From positions 1-31,295 of the forward strand of contig CAYYNB010000060.1 of the NCBI GenBank assembly GCA_964472565.1: 31,295 bases of DNA, read 5' to 3'. Every line of letters begins with the position of its first letter. The stretch's first letter is position 1. Both the position numbers and the translations under genes were made by a program. Positions 1-7,347 of this stretch are shown here, piece after piece. The stretch comes from DATAMF01 sp964472565. Lineage in GTDB: Bacteria; Chloroflexota; Anaerolineae; Aggregatilineales; Aggregatilineaceae. The notes beneath the pieces are model-generated. The model worked only from the letters and a program-made list of their open reading frames with translations, had not been told where the DNA came from and ran no database searches.

Positions 1-203
1 TCCCCCGGCCCCTTTCCCCGCGCGCGGAGAAAGGGGAGAAGCGGGCGCGGCAAGCCGACGCCCCTACGGGTGGCGCGGCGGAAAGCGTGGGGATTGAGCG
101 GGGCGTATGGCGATACGCCCCTACGAGAAACCGTTGAACTGCGTCTCAAAAGATGTGGGTCATGATTAGCAAAGCGGACCCGCCATCTGGGACTGAGGTC
201 AAG
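1..203. repeat. Intergenic repeat-bearing region at left edge
   Basis: No gene is seen here. Positions 9-38 form a C-rich/G-rich imperfect palindrome (CCCCTTTC ... GAAAGGGG), a form that recurs at 26185-26220 and 29635-29665. Positions 59-73 (CGCCCCTACGGGTGG) and 147-169 (CAAAAGATGTGGGT then CATGATTAG) match a pair of blocks in the same order at 14969-14983 and 15014-15036, so this looks like a copy of a dispersed intergenic repeat. A shorter CGCCCCTACG block also occurs at about 116-125. Function unknown; the left end may continue outside the window. Confidence 0.6.
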
Positions 204-233
204 TGTACAAAATTTATGCACCTTTAATATAAT
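204..233 (+). promoter_or_regulatory. Putative sigma-70-type promoter for the solute-binding protein gene
   Basis: A perfect TATAAT lies at 228-233, preceded at 18-base spacing by TGTACA (204-209), which matches 4 of 6 bases of the -35 consensus. The region is AT-rich compared with its surroundings. Transcription would start near 240 and give a leader of about 55 bases before the ATG at 295. The -10 is convincing; the -35 is weak. Confidence 0.5.
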
Positions 234-294
234 TGCGGTATGACAGCGATGAAGTCTTACGCATTCCGCTGCAATCCGATTAGGAGGGTATTCG

Positions 295-2532
295 ATGGTT
301 TTTCATTTGAACGGGAAGGGACGATTAGTCCGGGGGCGTGTGGTGGCCCTGGCGCTAAGCGTAGTCCTCACCGCGGCTATGCTGGTTCCCCTGGTGCAGG
401 CCGCGCCGGACACCCAAGACTTTGACGGCGTGCTCCGCTTTGGCTTTTTAGGTGTTAAAAGCGATCCGCTGGCGAACGGTATCCAGATGGCAATGGATGA
501 GATCAATTCGACCGTAGGCATCACTGCGCCCGATGGCAGCACGTACAGCCTGGAACTTGTGACGCTCAGCCTGGCACCCACCGCCGATACGATTGTCGCC
601 AGCGCGGAAGCGTTGGTAGATGCGGGCGTGGTGGTGCTGTTTGGACCGGAACAAAGCACGTTGTTTACGGAAGAAAACCGCACCGCCTTAACCGCGCTGC
701 AAGTGCCGATTCTGACGGGATCAACGGTTGATGCGCTGACCGACCAGGATGCTGACAACTGGATTTTTCGCATCCGCGCGCCGGAACGCGTCTACAGCGC
801 AGCGCTGGCAACCTATCTGACCACCGATCTCGGTTTTACGTCGATTGCGCTGATCCAGACGAATGTCGAGTCAACCGAAGCGCTGGTGGATTTTGAAAAT
901 ACGCTCACCTCTGCCGGGGTCACACCCGCCGACAAGATTCAGCTTCCGAATGGGGATACGCTGGATGAGCAGGTTGAGCGGCTGATCAACATCAACCCGG
1001 AAGCGGTGGTGATGTGGGGCGCACCGAAAGACGCGGGACGACTGCTGGCCGCGCTGCGCAACAGCGACTGGACCGGAAAGTTCGCCTACCGGCATGCGGA
1101 TCAGGCAGCACGGGAAGAATTGATCCCGGTGGAGATGGCTGAGGGCGTGCTGGGTGCCGATTCGTGGATGTATTCGTACAAAGGGCGTCTGAGCCGCATT
1201 TTCACGCGCGACTATCTGGTTGCATTCGGTGAAATTCCCGGCCCGCTGTCGTATACCGGCTATGATATGACGTGGTATCTGCGCGCGGTGATGGAATCAC
1301 AGGGTGTGACTCCCGGCGCGATTCAGGGCGGGTTAATCGGCGGCGCACCGCTGACGCTGGTGCAGGGCAACATTCACCCGACAGACTGGGGGAATGGGGA
1401 TGTTGTGCGGTATGCGATGGTGTATGCCTTAGGACCGCATGGCGGCCCGCAGGTGGTGGCCCTGTTTGAAGATGGCGAACGCCTGCCGCTGGAAGATTCC
1501 GGTCAGGAGGTAGCACAGGCCCAGACCGAAAGCCCTTTTACGCCAACCCCCGGCCCACCGACTGAAACGCCCTTCCCGACCGCAACATTCGAGGGCACCT
1601 GGGTGCGGGTGACAGCCCGAACGCTGAACGTGCGCACCGGGCCGGGGTTTAATTATGACAAGGTGAACGAAGTAAGCGCGGGCGACACCTTGCGTGTGGT
1701 AAGTGCAATTGCTGACTATAGCTGGCTGTTGATCGATATTAACGGCGCGGTCGGCTGGATCAAAACAGAATATGTTGAATTGGTGAGCGGTGATTTTGTG
1801 TCGATTGCGGTGGTGATGCCGCCGTCGAGTCCGACTCCGGCTTCATCGCCGACGCCCTCGCTGGCTCCGAACCCTGATCTGGTGATCGATTCGGTGGTGC
1901 TGAATCCGGCACAGCCGATCCCTAACCAGCCGTTCACCGCGACGGTGAATGTCCGAAATGCCGGGGGCGGCGCAGCGGGACGCTTTGCTATCGCGGCGAC
2001 GTGGCAGCCGAATAATGTTTATACAGCCGCTTTTGTCGAAGGGTTAGCGGGCGGCACCTCAACCCAAGTTAATCTGACAGGGACGCTGACCGCAACGGGC
2101 CTGTTCTCGGTGGCGGTGGTGGCCGATCTCAATAAGGAAATTGCCGAACTGAACGAAGACAATAACAGCTTCACCATCTCGTACCGCGTGGATGCGCCGC
2201 TGCTGGCGAGCCAAAGCGGGGTGCAGATCAACGCTGGAACCTCGTTTGATCTGCAAGGCGGCACGACCGATTTCGTGTGGGATGGGTATAACCTGGGCAT
2301 GCAGAACGGCGCGAAAGTCGGCGTTTTGGGCGGCACTTTTGAAAATGCGACCTCTGATCAGGTCACACCGGGAGTTGCCAACAATGCCACCGGGCTAACC
2401 ACGGAGCAGGTGAACGCGGGCGTGGTGATCGCCTTCATCACAGCGGAAAATCGTCCGGCGGTGGTGCGGATTGATAACCGCTCCGGCGATCAGATCTGGA
2501 TCAGCTACCGCGTGTATAACGATACACCTTAA
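295..2532 (+). CDS. Secreted branched-chain amino-acid-type solute-binding protein with SH3 and CARDB domains
   Basis: This 745-residue protein begins with a signal peptide or membrane anchor (hydrophobic residues about 16-36, ending near VQAAPD). Residues about 45-390 have the fold of type I periplasmic binding proteins (Leu/Ile/Val-binding, Peripla_BP_6), including a run like VVLFGPEQST where ligand-binding serines usually lie. A Thr/Pro linker (about 410-432) leads to a bacterial SH3 domain (about 435-497, with LNVRTGPGFNYDKV), another Pro/Ser/Thr linker, a CARDB-type beta-sandwich (about 527-632, ending NEDNNSF), and an unrecognised C-terminal region of about 100 residues. The start is supported by AGGAGGG at 282-288, six bases upstream. 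There are no ABC permease or ATPase genes nearby. The protein is therefore either an orphan binding protein or a surface sensor/adhesin that has kept the fold. The domain calls are by eye; the ligand is unknown. Confidence 0.85.
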   Translation: MVFHLNGKGRLVRGRVVALALSVVLTAAMLVPLVQAAPDTQDFDGVLRFGFLGVKSDPLANGIQMAMDEINSTVGITAPDGSTYSLELVTLSLAPTADTIVASAEALVDAGVVVLFGPEQSTLFTEENRTALTALQVPILTGSTVDALTDQDADNWIFRIRAPERVYSAALATYLTTDLGFTSIALIQTNVESTEALVDFENTLTSAGVTPADKIQLPNGDTLDEQVERLININPEAVVMWGAPKDAGRLLAALRNSDWTGKFAYRHADQAAREELIPVEMAEGVLGADSWMYSYKGRLSRIFTRDYLVAFGEIPGPLSYTGYDMTWYLRAVMESQGVTPGAIQGGLIGGAPLTLVQGNIHPTDWGNGDVVRYAMVYALGPHGGPQVVALFEDGERLPLEDSGQEVAQAQTESPFTPTPGPPTETPFPTATFEGTWVRVTARTLNVRTGPGFNYDKVNEVSAGDTLRVVSAIADYSWLLIDINGAVGWIKTEYVELVSGDFVSIAVVMPPSSPTPASSPTPSLAPNPDLVIDSVVLNPAQPIPNQPFTATVNVRNAGGGAAGRFAIAATWQPNNVYTAAFVEGLAGGTSTQVNLTGTLTATGLFSVAVVADLNKEIAELNEDNNSFTISYRVDAPLLASQSGVQINAGTSFDLQGGTTDFVWDGYNLGMQNGAKVGVLGGTFENATSDQVTPGVANNATGLTTEQVNAGVVIAFITAENRPAVVRIDNRSGDQIWISYRVYNDTP

Positions 2533-2538
2533 CAGTCC

Positions 2539-2579
2539 AATCCCTCTCGGCAAGCGATTGCGGGGAGGGATTTTATTTT
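2539..2579 (+). terminator. Rho-independent terminator after the solute-binding protein gene
   Basis: A long hairpin pairs AATCCCTC (2539-2546) with GAGGGATT (2565-2572), continues inward with GCAA/TTGC around a GCGA tetraloop (one G-G mismatch), and is followed by TTTATTTT. It starts six bases after the stop codon. Confidence 0.85.
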
Positions 2580-2642
2580 CCCCGTACCGGCCCCCTGCGT
2601 TATACTTGATTCGGTAATCAACCAGCAGAGGATGGCAGATGG

Positions 2643-3056
2643 ATGGCCGAATTAACCCGCAGCGATATTGAGATTATCCTCAAAGCCGGAGGGAATCTGC
2701 GCGGAGTCGATCTGAGCGGCCTGGATTTGTCCGGGCTGGATTTCCGCGAGGCCTATTTGCGTGGGGTTAATTTTTCGTATTGCAACCTGGCCGGTGCGAA
2801 TTTTTCGAACGGTGAAACCACCTTCACGGAACGGCATGTGCTGACGCGCGTCAATTTTAGCGGCGCGAACCTGGAAAACGCGAATTTCTTCCGCTGCAAG
2901 TTTTTGTTCTGCACGTTTAACGGCGCACAGCTCGACGGGGCGAATCTGCTCGACATCAGCGGAATCAGCCCGCTCAAACTGGTGCGCCAGTCCAAGATGC
3001 CCCCGCGCCATGTCCCCCCCAAAGCCAAGCGGATCCCCACGCCGGAAGATGAATAA
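2643..3056 (+). CDS. Pentapeptide-repeat protein
   Basis: This 137-residue protein contains a run of A(D/N)LXX-type pentapeptides from about residue 18 to 105 (LRGVDLSGLDLSGLDF, then VNFSYCNLAGANF and VNFSGANLENANF). The run is broken once by a 15-residue insertion (about 57-71) and ends in a basic, Pro-rich tail. Pentapeptide repeats fold into a right-handed quadrilateral beta-helix. Some family members mimic DNA, but most have no known function, and none can be assigned here. There is no signal peptide, so it is probably cytoplasmic. AGAGGA at 2627-2632 lies ten bases upstream of the chosen ATG; two nearer ATGs are out of frame. It is flanked by its own intergenic gaps and is probably monocistronic or weakly linked to the next gene. 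Confidence 0.85.
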   Translation: MAELTRSDIEIILKAGGNLRGVDLSGLDLSGLDFREAYLRGVNFSYCNLAGANFSNGETTFTERHVLTRVNFSGANLENANFFRCKFLFCTFNGAQLDGANLLDISGISPLKLVRQSKMPPRHVPPKAKRIPTPEDE

Positions 3057-3134
3057 TCTTTAGGCTGGATTTTACTTCCCCTTAGCTGTGATGTGTTATG
3101 GTTGATGTATTATCAGGAAAGGAAATAAGACTGA

Positions 3135-3938
3135 ATGACATTGATGCTGGATATAAAGCTCGATACGGCCATGATCCGCGATTGGGTGGGCGAAGCGGGC
3201 GCGATTGCGATGCGCTATTTTGGGAATGTGAATCCCGAATGGAAAGGGGTGGCCGATCCGGTCACGGTGGCCGATCGGGAGATCGAACAGCTTTTGCATG
3301 CGCGCATCCGGGAAGCCTTCCCCGATCATGGGATTCTGGGTGAAGAGTACGGCAGCGAGATGCTGGACCGGGAATATGTGTGGACGATTGATCCCATCGA
3401 CGGGACGCGGGTGTATGTTGAGGGGCTGCCCTCGTGGAATATCACGATTGCCCTGCTGCACCAGTCTATCCCCGTGTTTGGGCTGGTGCATATGCCGATG
3501 TACAACGATTGGCTGTATACCGATGGCGACGATGTGATCTGCAACGGGTATTCGGTGGTCAACCAGTTGGCGCAGGCGTGGGCGGCGGATTCGTATATTT
3601 TCGCACGCAGCGACATCAACGAAAGGTATGACATCCGGTTTACGCGGATTATGGCGCTGGGCAGCACGGCCAGCCATCTGTCGTACACGGCGCGCGGCGC
3701 GTCGGTGGCGACGGTTACGCATGATCCGTATATCTGGGACATTGCAGCCGGGGCCGCGATCCTCAGCAAGCAGGGCGGCGAGTTCCGGTTCCTCAACGGC
3801 GAGCTGGTGGATTTCAGCAAAATGGATCTCACGCGCCCGATCCGCGATCTGATCGTCGCCGGACATCCCGCCGTGACCCAACGCTTAATCCCGCTGATCA
3901 CTCCGCACCGCGCCCCGATCACGCATCCCGCGTGGTAA
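3135..3938 (+). CDS. Inositol monophosphatase-family phosphatase (histidinol-phosphatase-like)
   Basis: This 267-residue protein has the Mg2+/Li+-dependent phosphatase signature. A Glu pair (GEEYGSE, about 69-75) is followed by WTIDPIDGTRVYVEG (about 83-97), with Asp86 and Asp89 as metal ligands, and a C-terminal YIWDIAAGAAIL segment containing the last metal-binding Asp. Length and motif spacing are normal for the family. Members dephosphorylate inositol-1-phosphate, histidinol phosphate, fructose bisphosphate or PAP, and the sequence alone does not decide between these. No his or inositol gene is adjacent. The canonical DPIDGTxNF is DPIDGTRVY here, which leaves the substrate open. AGGAAAGGA ends about ten bases before the ATG at 3135; an in-frame ATG at 3147 is a less well-spaced alternative. 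Confidence 0.85.
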   Translation: MTLMLDIKLDTAMIRDWVGEAGAIAMRYFGNVNPEWKGVADPVTVADREIEQLLHARIREAFPDHGILGEEYGSEMLDREYVWTIDPIDGTRVYVEGLPSWNITIALLHQSIPVFGLVHMPMYNDWLYTDGDDVICNGYSVVNQLAQAWAADSYIFARSDINERYDIRFTRIMALGSTASHLSYTARGASVATVTHDPYIWDIAAGAAILSKQGGEFRFLNGELVDFSKMDLTRPIRDLIVAGHPAVTQRLIPLITPHRAPITHPAW

Positions 3939-3970
3939 TCCCATTTCCGGGTTTCCGATAGGAGAAGTAG

Positions 3971-4002
3971 AATGTCGTTGAAGCAGCGACATTTTTTATT
4001 TT
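3971..4002 (+). terminator. Terminator or attenuator hairpin before the HEAT-repeat gene
   Basis: AATGTCGTTG (3971-3980) pairs with CAGCGACATT (3984-3993) with one G-T wobble and a three-base loop, followed by a T-rich tract to 4002. It ends only one base before the GAGGAG ribosome site (4003-4008) of the next gene. No promoter fits between them, so either the HEAT gene depends on readthrough or its promoter lies upstream of the hairpin (a weak TAGAAT is at 3968-3973). Confidence 0.75.
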
Positions 4003-4016
4003 GAGGAGCATGTACC

Positions 4017-4511
4017 ATGCCTGCCCGAAAACCGCCCGCCCCGATCGATGCGTTTCTGCCTGATCTCAAAGACTCGAATTACAAAGTCCGCGCTGCTGCC
4101 GTGCGCGAACTGGGGAAATCGCGCAATCCAGACGCGGTGGAGCCTCTGATCCAGACGCTGAAGGACAAAACGATCACCGTGCGGTTTCTGGCGCTGCGCG
4201 GGTTGGGCAAACTCAAAGACCCGCGCGCCATCGAGCCGATGATCCCGTTTTTGAATCACAAAACATGCCGGGTGCATCGCGCGGCCTACGAGGAGTTGAT
4301 CCGGTTTGGGGAAAAGGCCGTCCCGGCGCTGATCGGGGCGCTTGAGCATTCCGATCCTTATATCCGGTGCGGGGCGGTGTTCTGTCTGGGCGAGATTGGC
4401 GACCTACGCGCCCTGGACCCCGCCCAGACGCTGATGGAAAACGATCCCGATGAGTGGGTGCGCGTCCGCGCCGCCCGCACGGTAGAAGAGATCAAGAAAA
4501 AACAGCCTTAA
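4017..4511 (+). CDS. HEAT-repeat protein (PBS-lyase-like HEAT repeats)
   Basis: This 164-residue protein consists almost wholly of five helical HEAT-like repeats of about 31 residues. Recurring units include DSNYKVRAAAVRELGK, DKTITVRFLALRGLGK, and later DPYIRCGAVFCLGEIGD and DEWVRVRAARTVEEI. Such repeats make an alpha-solenoid that binds partner proteins; similar domains occur in phycobilin lyases and in many scaffold proteins. No catalytic residues are visible and there is no signal peptide. GAGGAG lies eight bases upstream of the start. Its stop codon overlaps the stop codon of the convergent anti-sigma gene by four bases (4508-4511). Function unknown. Confidence 0.85.
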   Translation: MPARKPPAPIDAFLPDLKDSNYKVRAAAVRELGKSRNPDAVEPLIQTLKDKTITVRFLALRGLGKLKDPRAIEPMIPFLNHKTCRVHRAAYEELIRFGEKAVPALIGALEHSDPYIRCGAVFCLGEIGDLRALDPAQTLMENDPDEWVRVRAARTVEEIKKKQP

Positions 4512-6703
4512 TCCCGGTAGCGCCACGTCGCTGCCGCCCGTTCTTCAAGCTGCACGATCCGGCCCGCGGGCAGCGTGAACAGGGAATAAATCGAATGCCG
4601 CTCGGTCAGTGATTCGTACGAGGCTTCCGGCCCTGTCGCCCACCCCAGGCGATCTGAGACGCCGGGAGAGGCATTCCAAGCACGGCCTAAATCTCCAGCG
4701 GGCAGATACAGGCCCGCAGGCGGGGTGGCCGTGGGTTCGCTCACCCCGGCGAGATCGACCCGCGGGACGGTGGTATAAGTGCCGTCGTCATAGTGGAGCG
4801 TGATCGTATCATTCCACTGCACCATAAAACCGCGTTCGAACGGCTGGTAGACTGCATCCACCGCTTCCTGCGTGAAGGGGCACTCGTCCAACAGGGGTGT
4901 CACCGGACAAATGATTTCGACCAGCACATTCTGGATCGTCAGGTTGGAATTCCAATTCCACACGCGCAACTCAAACGTCACGGGGCCGGACCAATCGGAG
5001 GGCAGCGAATAGGTTATTTCGCCCTGCGGGGTCAGCCCATCACCCAGCACAATGGCATCCTCGGTAGAAGCCAGGAAACGCACCAGCGTGATCGAGGAGG
5101 CGTTCAGCACATCCCATGTGATCACAACGGATGCGCCGCGCTCCGCCGGATTCGGGCTGGCAGTGAGGGAGCGGATTTCGACGGGCGGACTTTGCGGCGT
5201 CAGCGTCGGAGTCAGCGTCGGGGGCAGTGTCGGAGGCAGTGTGAGCGGATCCGGCGAGTAAATAAGCTGCCACTCGTACACCTCGCCGCCGGACAAACCA
5301 GCCTGAGACATGACGCCATAAATCCAGCCTTTGGGGGTGAGATAGGCGTACACGATCCGCACCCGCGTATTGGCCGGGATGCGGTTCACCTGTTCATAGG
5401 TCACATAGTCAAACCCAGTGCCAATCCCCACGTTATATTGCGCGGTGGGGGTGGGGCCTTCCCAGTAATCGGGGGCATAACCCAATTCGTACTCGCGAGC
5501 CTGGGCGATGGTATGCTCGTCCTGGGCCACAATTTCATAAACCCAGCCATCGGTGGTATACCACGCCGAACTGATGCGCACACGGCTTTCAGCCGGAATG
5601 CCGTCTATATCAACCACCGTGCGCATCGGATACCCGCTCACCCCCAGACCATCCTGAAAAAGCGGATAGGGGGTGGGGCCGCCCTGATCGGGAGCATAGG
5701 ACAACTGCCAATCGTAGGCTTCGCCGGTTGAGACTTCATCCTGGGCCACAATCTGGTACAGCCAGCCGTTCGCCCCATAATAGGCGCTGCTGATGCGCAC
5801 GCGGGTATTGGCTGGAACGCTGCCCACGCTGACCGTAGTCAAAAACGGATAGCCCCCCACCCCGATGCTGCTGCCGTATTGGGCGGTGGGCGTCGGGCCG
5901 GGGCCGCTGTCGGGTGCATAACTAATCTGCCACTCACGCGCCTCGGCATAAAGAGCGTCGTTTTCGGTGGAAATGCCATACATCCAGCCGGTGCCGGTAT
6001 ACCAGGCATGGGTAATCCGAACGCGCGTGTTGGCCGGAATTTCGCCGACTTCGGTCAGGGTGATCAGGCGGTAGGTGCCCATGCCAATTTCGGAACCATA
6101 CACCGCGACGGGAGTCGCTGCGAGGCCCTGGGTTGTGGGGTCCAGTCGAAAGGGAGTCGAGGTACTTAATGCCGGAGACGGAGAACCTGACATCGGCAGC
6201 GGTGTGCCCAACGGGGTACGGGTACGGGTCGATGTTGCGGTGGATGTGCGCAGCAACACCTGATTGGTAGGGCGTTCACCGGGCGAAGCCGATTCGTTAT
6301 CATCCCCCCGCGACAGAAAAACGAGCGCGATTCCCGCCAGCACAACAACCAGCACCGCCGCGACCATCGTCAGCGGAAGGCGCGGAGTCTGCGAGGGAAC
6401 CCGACGCGGTTCGGGCATGACGCGGATCGTTTTGTCCTGCATTTCGGCCAGCGCGCGCGTGTGCCCGAAGCCGTTGGATGACGGGCGCAGGTTGTGAAAA
6501 CGCAGTTCGGGGGCCAGCGGCGGAGCCTGAATCGACCATTCTTCGGCCTGATTTTGGACCACGCCAGCCACCATCTGCCACTCGTGCAGCGCCCGGCGGC
6601 AGGCGTCACACGCGACCAGATGGCGTTCCAGTTCGGCGGCGCGGCTGCGGGGCAGTGTGCCAGCGACGTAGTAGGGGAGCAAATCTTGCCACTGCTTATG
6701 CAT
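4508..6703 (-). CDS. Membrane-spanning zinc-finger anti-sigma factor with four tandem extracellular repeats
   Basis: This 731-residue protein is the presumed partner of the ECF sigma factor directly upstream. Residues about 1-50 form an anti-sigma zinc finger with the H-x3-C-x2-C motif (HLVACDAC; His28, Cys32, Cys35). A transmembrane helix follows at about 109-131, then a Ser/Thr/Pro linker. The outer part has four repeats of about 74 residues (about 199-486), each with IPANTRVRI-like, GW(L/M/V/I)Y and a final YxPD motif. After these come an Ig-like beta-sandwich (about 505-600) and a C-terminal domain (about 606-731) with FERGFMVQW and LGWATGPEASY, resembling repeats seen in surface proteins of this phylum. 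The start codon overlaps the sigma stop codon as TGATG, which implies translational coupling. By family analogy, the cytoplasmic finger should hold the sigma factor until an outside signal arrives. What the repeats bind is unknown. Confidence 0.9.
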   Translation of the reverse strand: MHKQWQDLLPYYVAGTLPRSRAAELERHLVACDACRRALHEWQMVAGVVQNQAEEWSIQAPPLAPELRFHNLRPSSNGFGHTRALAEMQDKTIRVMPEPRRVPSQTPRLPLTMVAAVLVVVLAGIALVFLSRGDDNESASPGERPTNQVLLRTSTATSTRTRTPLGTPLPMSGSPSPALSTSTPFRLDPTTQGLAATPVAVYGSEIGMGTYRLITLTEVGEIPANTRVRITHAWYTGTGWMYGISTENDALYAEAREWQISYAPDSGPGPTPTAQYGSSIGVGGYPFLTTVSVGSVPANTRVRISSAYYGANGWLYQIVAQDEVSTGEAYDWQLSYAPDQGGPTPYPLFQDGLGVSGYPMRTVVDIDGIPAESRVRISSAWYTTDGWVYEIVAQDEHTIAQAREYELGYAPDYWEGPTPTAQYNVGIGTGFDYVTYEQVNRIPANTRVRIVYAYLTPKGWIYGVMSQAGLSGGEVYEWQLIYSPDPLTLPPTLPPTLTPTLTPQSPPVEIRSLTASPNPAERGASVVITWDVLNASSITLVRFLASTEDAIVLGDGLTPQGEITYSLPSDWSGPVTFELRVWNWNSNLTIQNVLVEIICPVTPLLDECPFTQEAVDAVYQPFERGFMVQWNDTITLHYDDGTYTTVPRVDLAGVSEPTATPPAGLYLPAGDLGRAWNASPGVSDRLGWATGPEASYESLTERHSIYSLFTLPAGRIVQLEERAAATWRYRD
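5246..6109 (-). repeat. Four tandem ~74-residue (about 222-bp) coding repeats in the anti-sigma gene
   Basis: Within the anti-sigma protein, residues about 199-272, 273-346, 347-420 and 421-486 share a register. They begin at (Q)Y/DxxxGxG, have a central IPA(N/E)(T/S)RVRI, then a Y-x3-GW-hydrophobic-Y element, end in W/YxLxY(A/S)PD, and are joined by GPTPTAQ-like linkers. Copies 2 and 3 also share IVAQDE. They read as a duplicated beta-rich ligand or glycan-binding module; I do not recognise a named family. Confidence 0.85.
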
Positions 6704-7275
6704 CAGTAACTCGCCTCACTTTGCAGCGCCCGGCGCAGCATCTCTTTCCCCCGGTGCAGGCGGCTCTTAACCGTTCCTGCCGGAATATCCAGAACTTCAG
6801 CCACTTCCGCTTCGGAAAGCTGGTGATAAAACACCAGGACCAGCACTTCACGCTGCTGCGCCGGGAGCTGGTTGAGCTTGTCGCGCACTTTTTCATATTC
6901 CCCCTGGCGGACAAGCCGTTCCAGCGGGCCTGTATCGCCGCTGGTGGCCTCAACCGCATCCGTGAGCGGCACAGCGGAGAGTGTGCGCTTGCGACGAGTG
7001 TTGGTGGCGCGGTTGCGGGCAATGGTCAGCAGCCAGGTGAGCACCTTACTCTCGCCGCGAAACGACCCGGCAGCACGCCAGGCGGCCAGCATCACGTCTT
7101 GCAGCACTTCTTCCGCCAGCGTGCGATCTTCCAGGCGCGCCATCAGAAAGCTGAACACAATCCGGCTGTACTGGGCATAAAAATCATCGAGCGCCCCACT
7201 GGTCCCCGCCGCCATCTGGCGGATCAGCATCTGGCCCTCGGCGTCGAAGCGATTGGTAGGAGTCTGTTCGATCAT
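6703..7275 (-). CDS. ECF-subfamily RNA polymerase sigma-70 factor
   Basis: This 190-residue protein has the two-domain layout of extracytoplasmic-function sigma factors. Region 2 (about 27-100) contains AEEVLQDVMLAAWR and the downstream ESKVLTWLLTIARN segment that recognises and melts the -10. Region 4 (about 133-186) contains LPAQQREVLVLVFY and the helix-turn-helix LSEAEVAEVLDIPAGTVKSR, which contacts the -35. There is no region 3 and no extra C-terminal domain. GAGGA precedes the ATG at 7275 with normal spacing. The stop overlaps the anti-sigma start by one base (TGATG). A candidate ECF-type promoter lies directly upstream (7303-7331), consistent with self-activation. The stimulus and regulon are unknown. 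Confidence 0.95.
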   Translation of the reverse strand: MIEQTPTNRFDAEGQMLIRQMAAGTSGALDDFYAQYSRIVFSFLMARLEDRTLAEEVLQDVMLAAWRAAGSFRGESKVLTWLLTIARNRATNTRRKRTLSAVPLTDAVEATSGDTGPLERLVRQGEYEKVRDKLNQLPAQQREVLVLVFYHQLSEAEVAEVLDIPAGTVKSRLHRGKEMLRRALQSEASY

Positions 7276-7302
7276 AAGTCCTCGTCTGTGTCTTCATGAG
7301 AA

Positions 7303-7331
7303 TCAGACACCAGCTACAGGCTAACGGTTCC
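7303..7331 (-). promoter_or_regulatory. Candidate ECF-type autoregulated promoter for the sigma/anti-sigma operon
   Basis: On the minus strand, GGAACC (7331-7326) is followed after 17 bases by GTCTGA (7308-7303), about 28 bases before the sigma start codon. GGAAC at -35 with GTC/TCTGA-like bases at -10 is the classical promoter form for many ECF sigma factors. Its position in the 72-base gap just upstream of the sigma gene makes autoregulation likely. Experimental evidence is absent. Confidence 0.55.
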
Positions 7332-7347
7332 CTACGGCTCGTATACG

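Noticed and set aside
1..294. Possible small gene at 240-425
   Set aside because: It overlaps the signal peptide of the binding-protein gene in another frame and has no ribosome site; the region is better read as repeats and promoter.
3326..4069. 247-codon open frame on the minus strand across the phosphatase gene
   Set aside because: The plus-strand phosphatase has metal-binding motifs in the other frame; this one has none and overlaps the terminator.
4793..5731. 312-codon open frame on the plus strand inside the anti-sigma gene
   Set aside because: It lies wholly antisense to a gene with clear domains, reflects repeat-driven codon bias, and has no convincing ribosome site or family.
5246..6109. 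CRISPR-like array
   Set aside because: The units are long (~222 bp) coding repeats in frame with the anti-sigma gene, not short direct repeats with unique spacers.
6478..7299. 273-codon plus-strand open frame over the sigma gene
   Set aside because: It is the shadow of the sigma and anti-sigma genes, which have unmistakable motifs.
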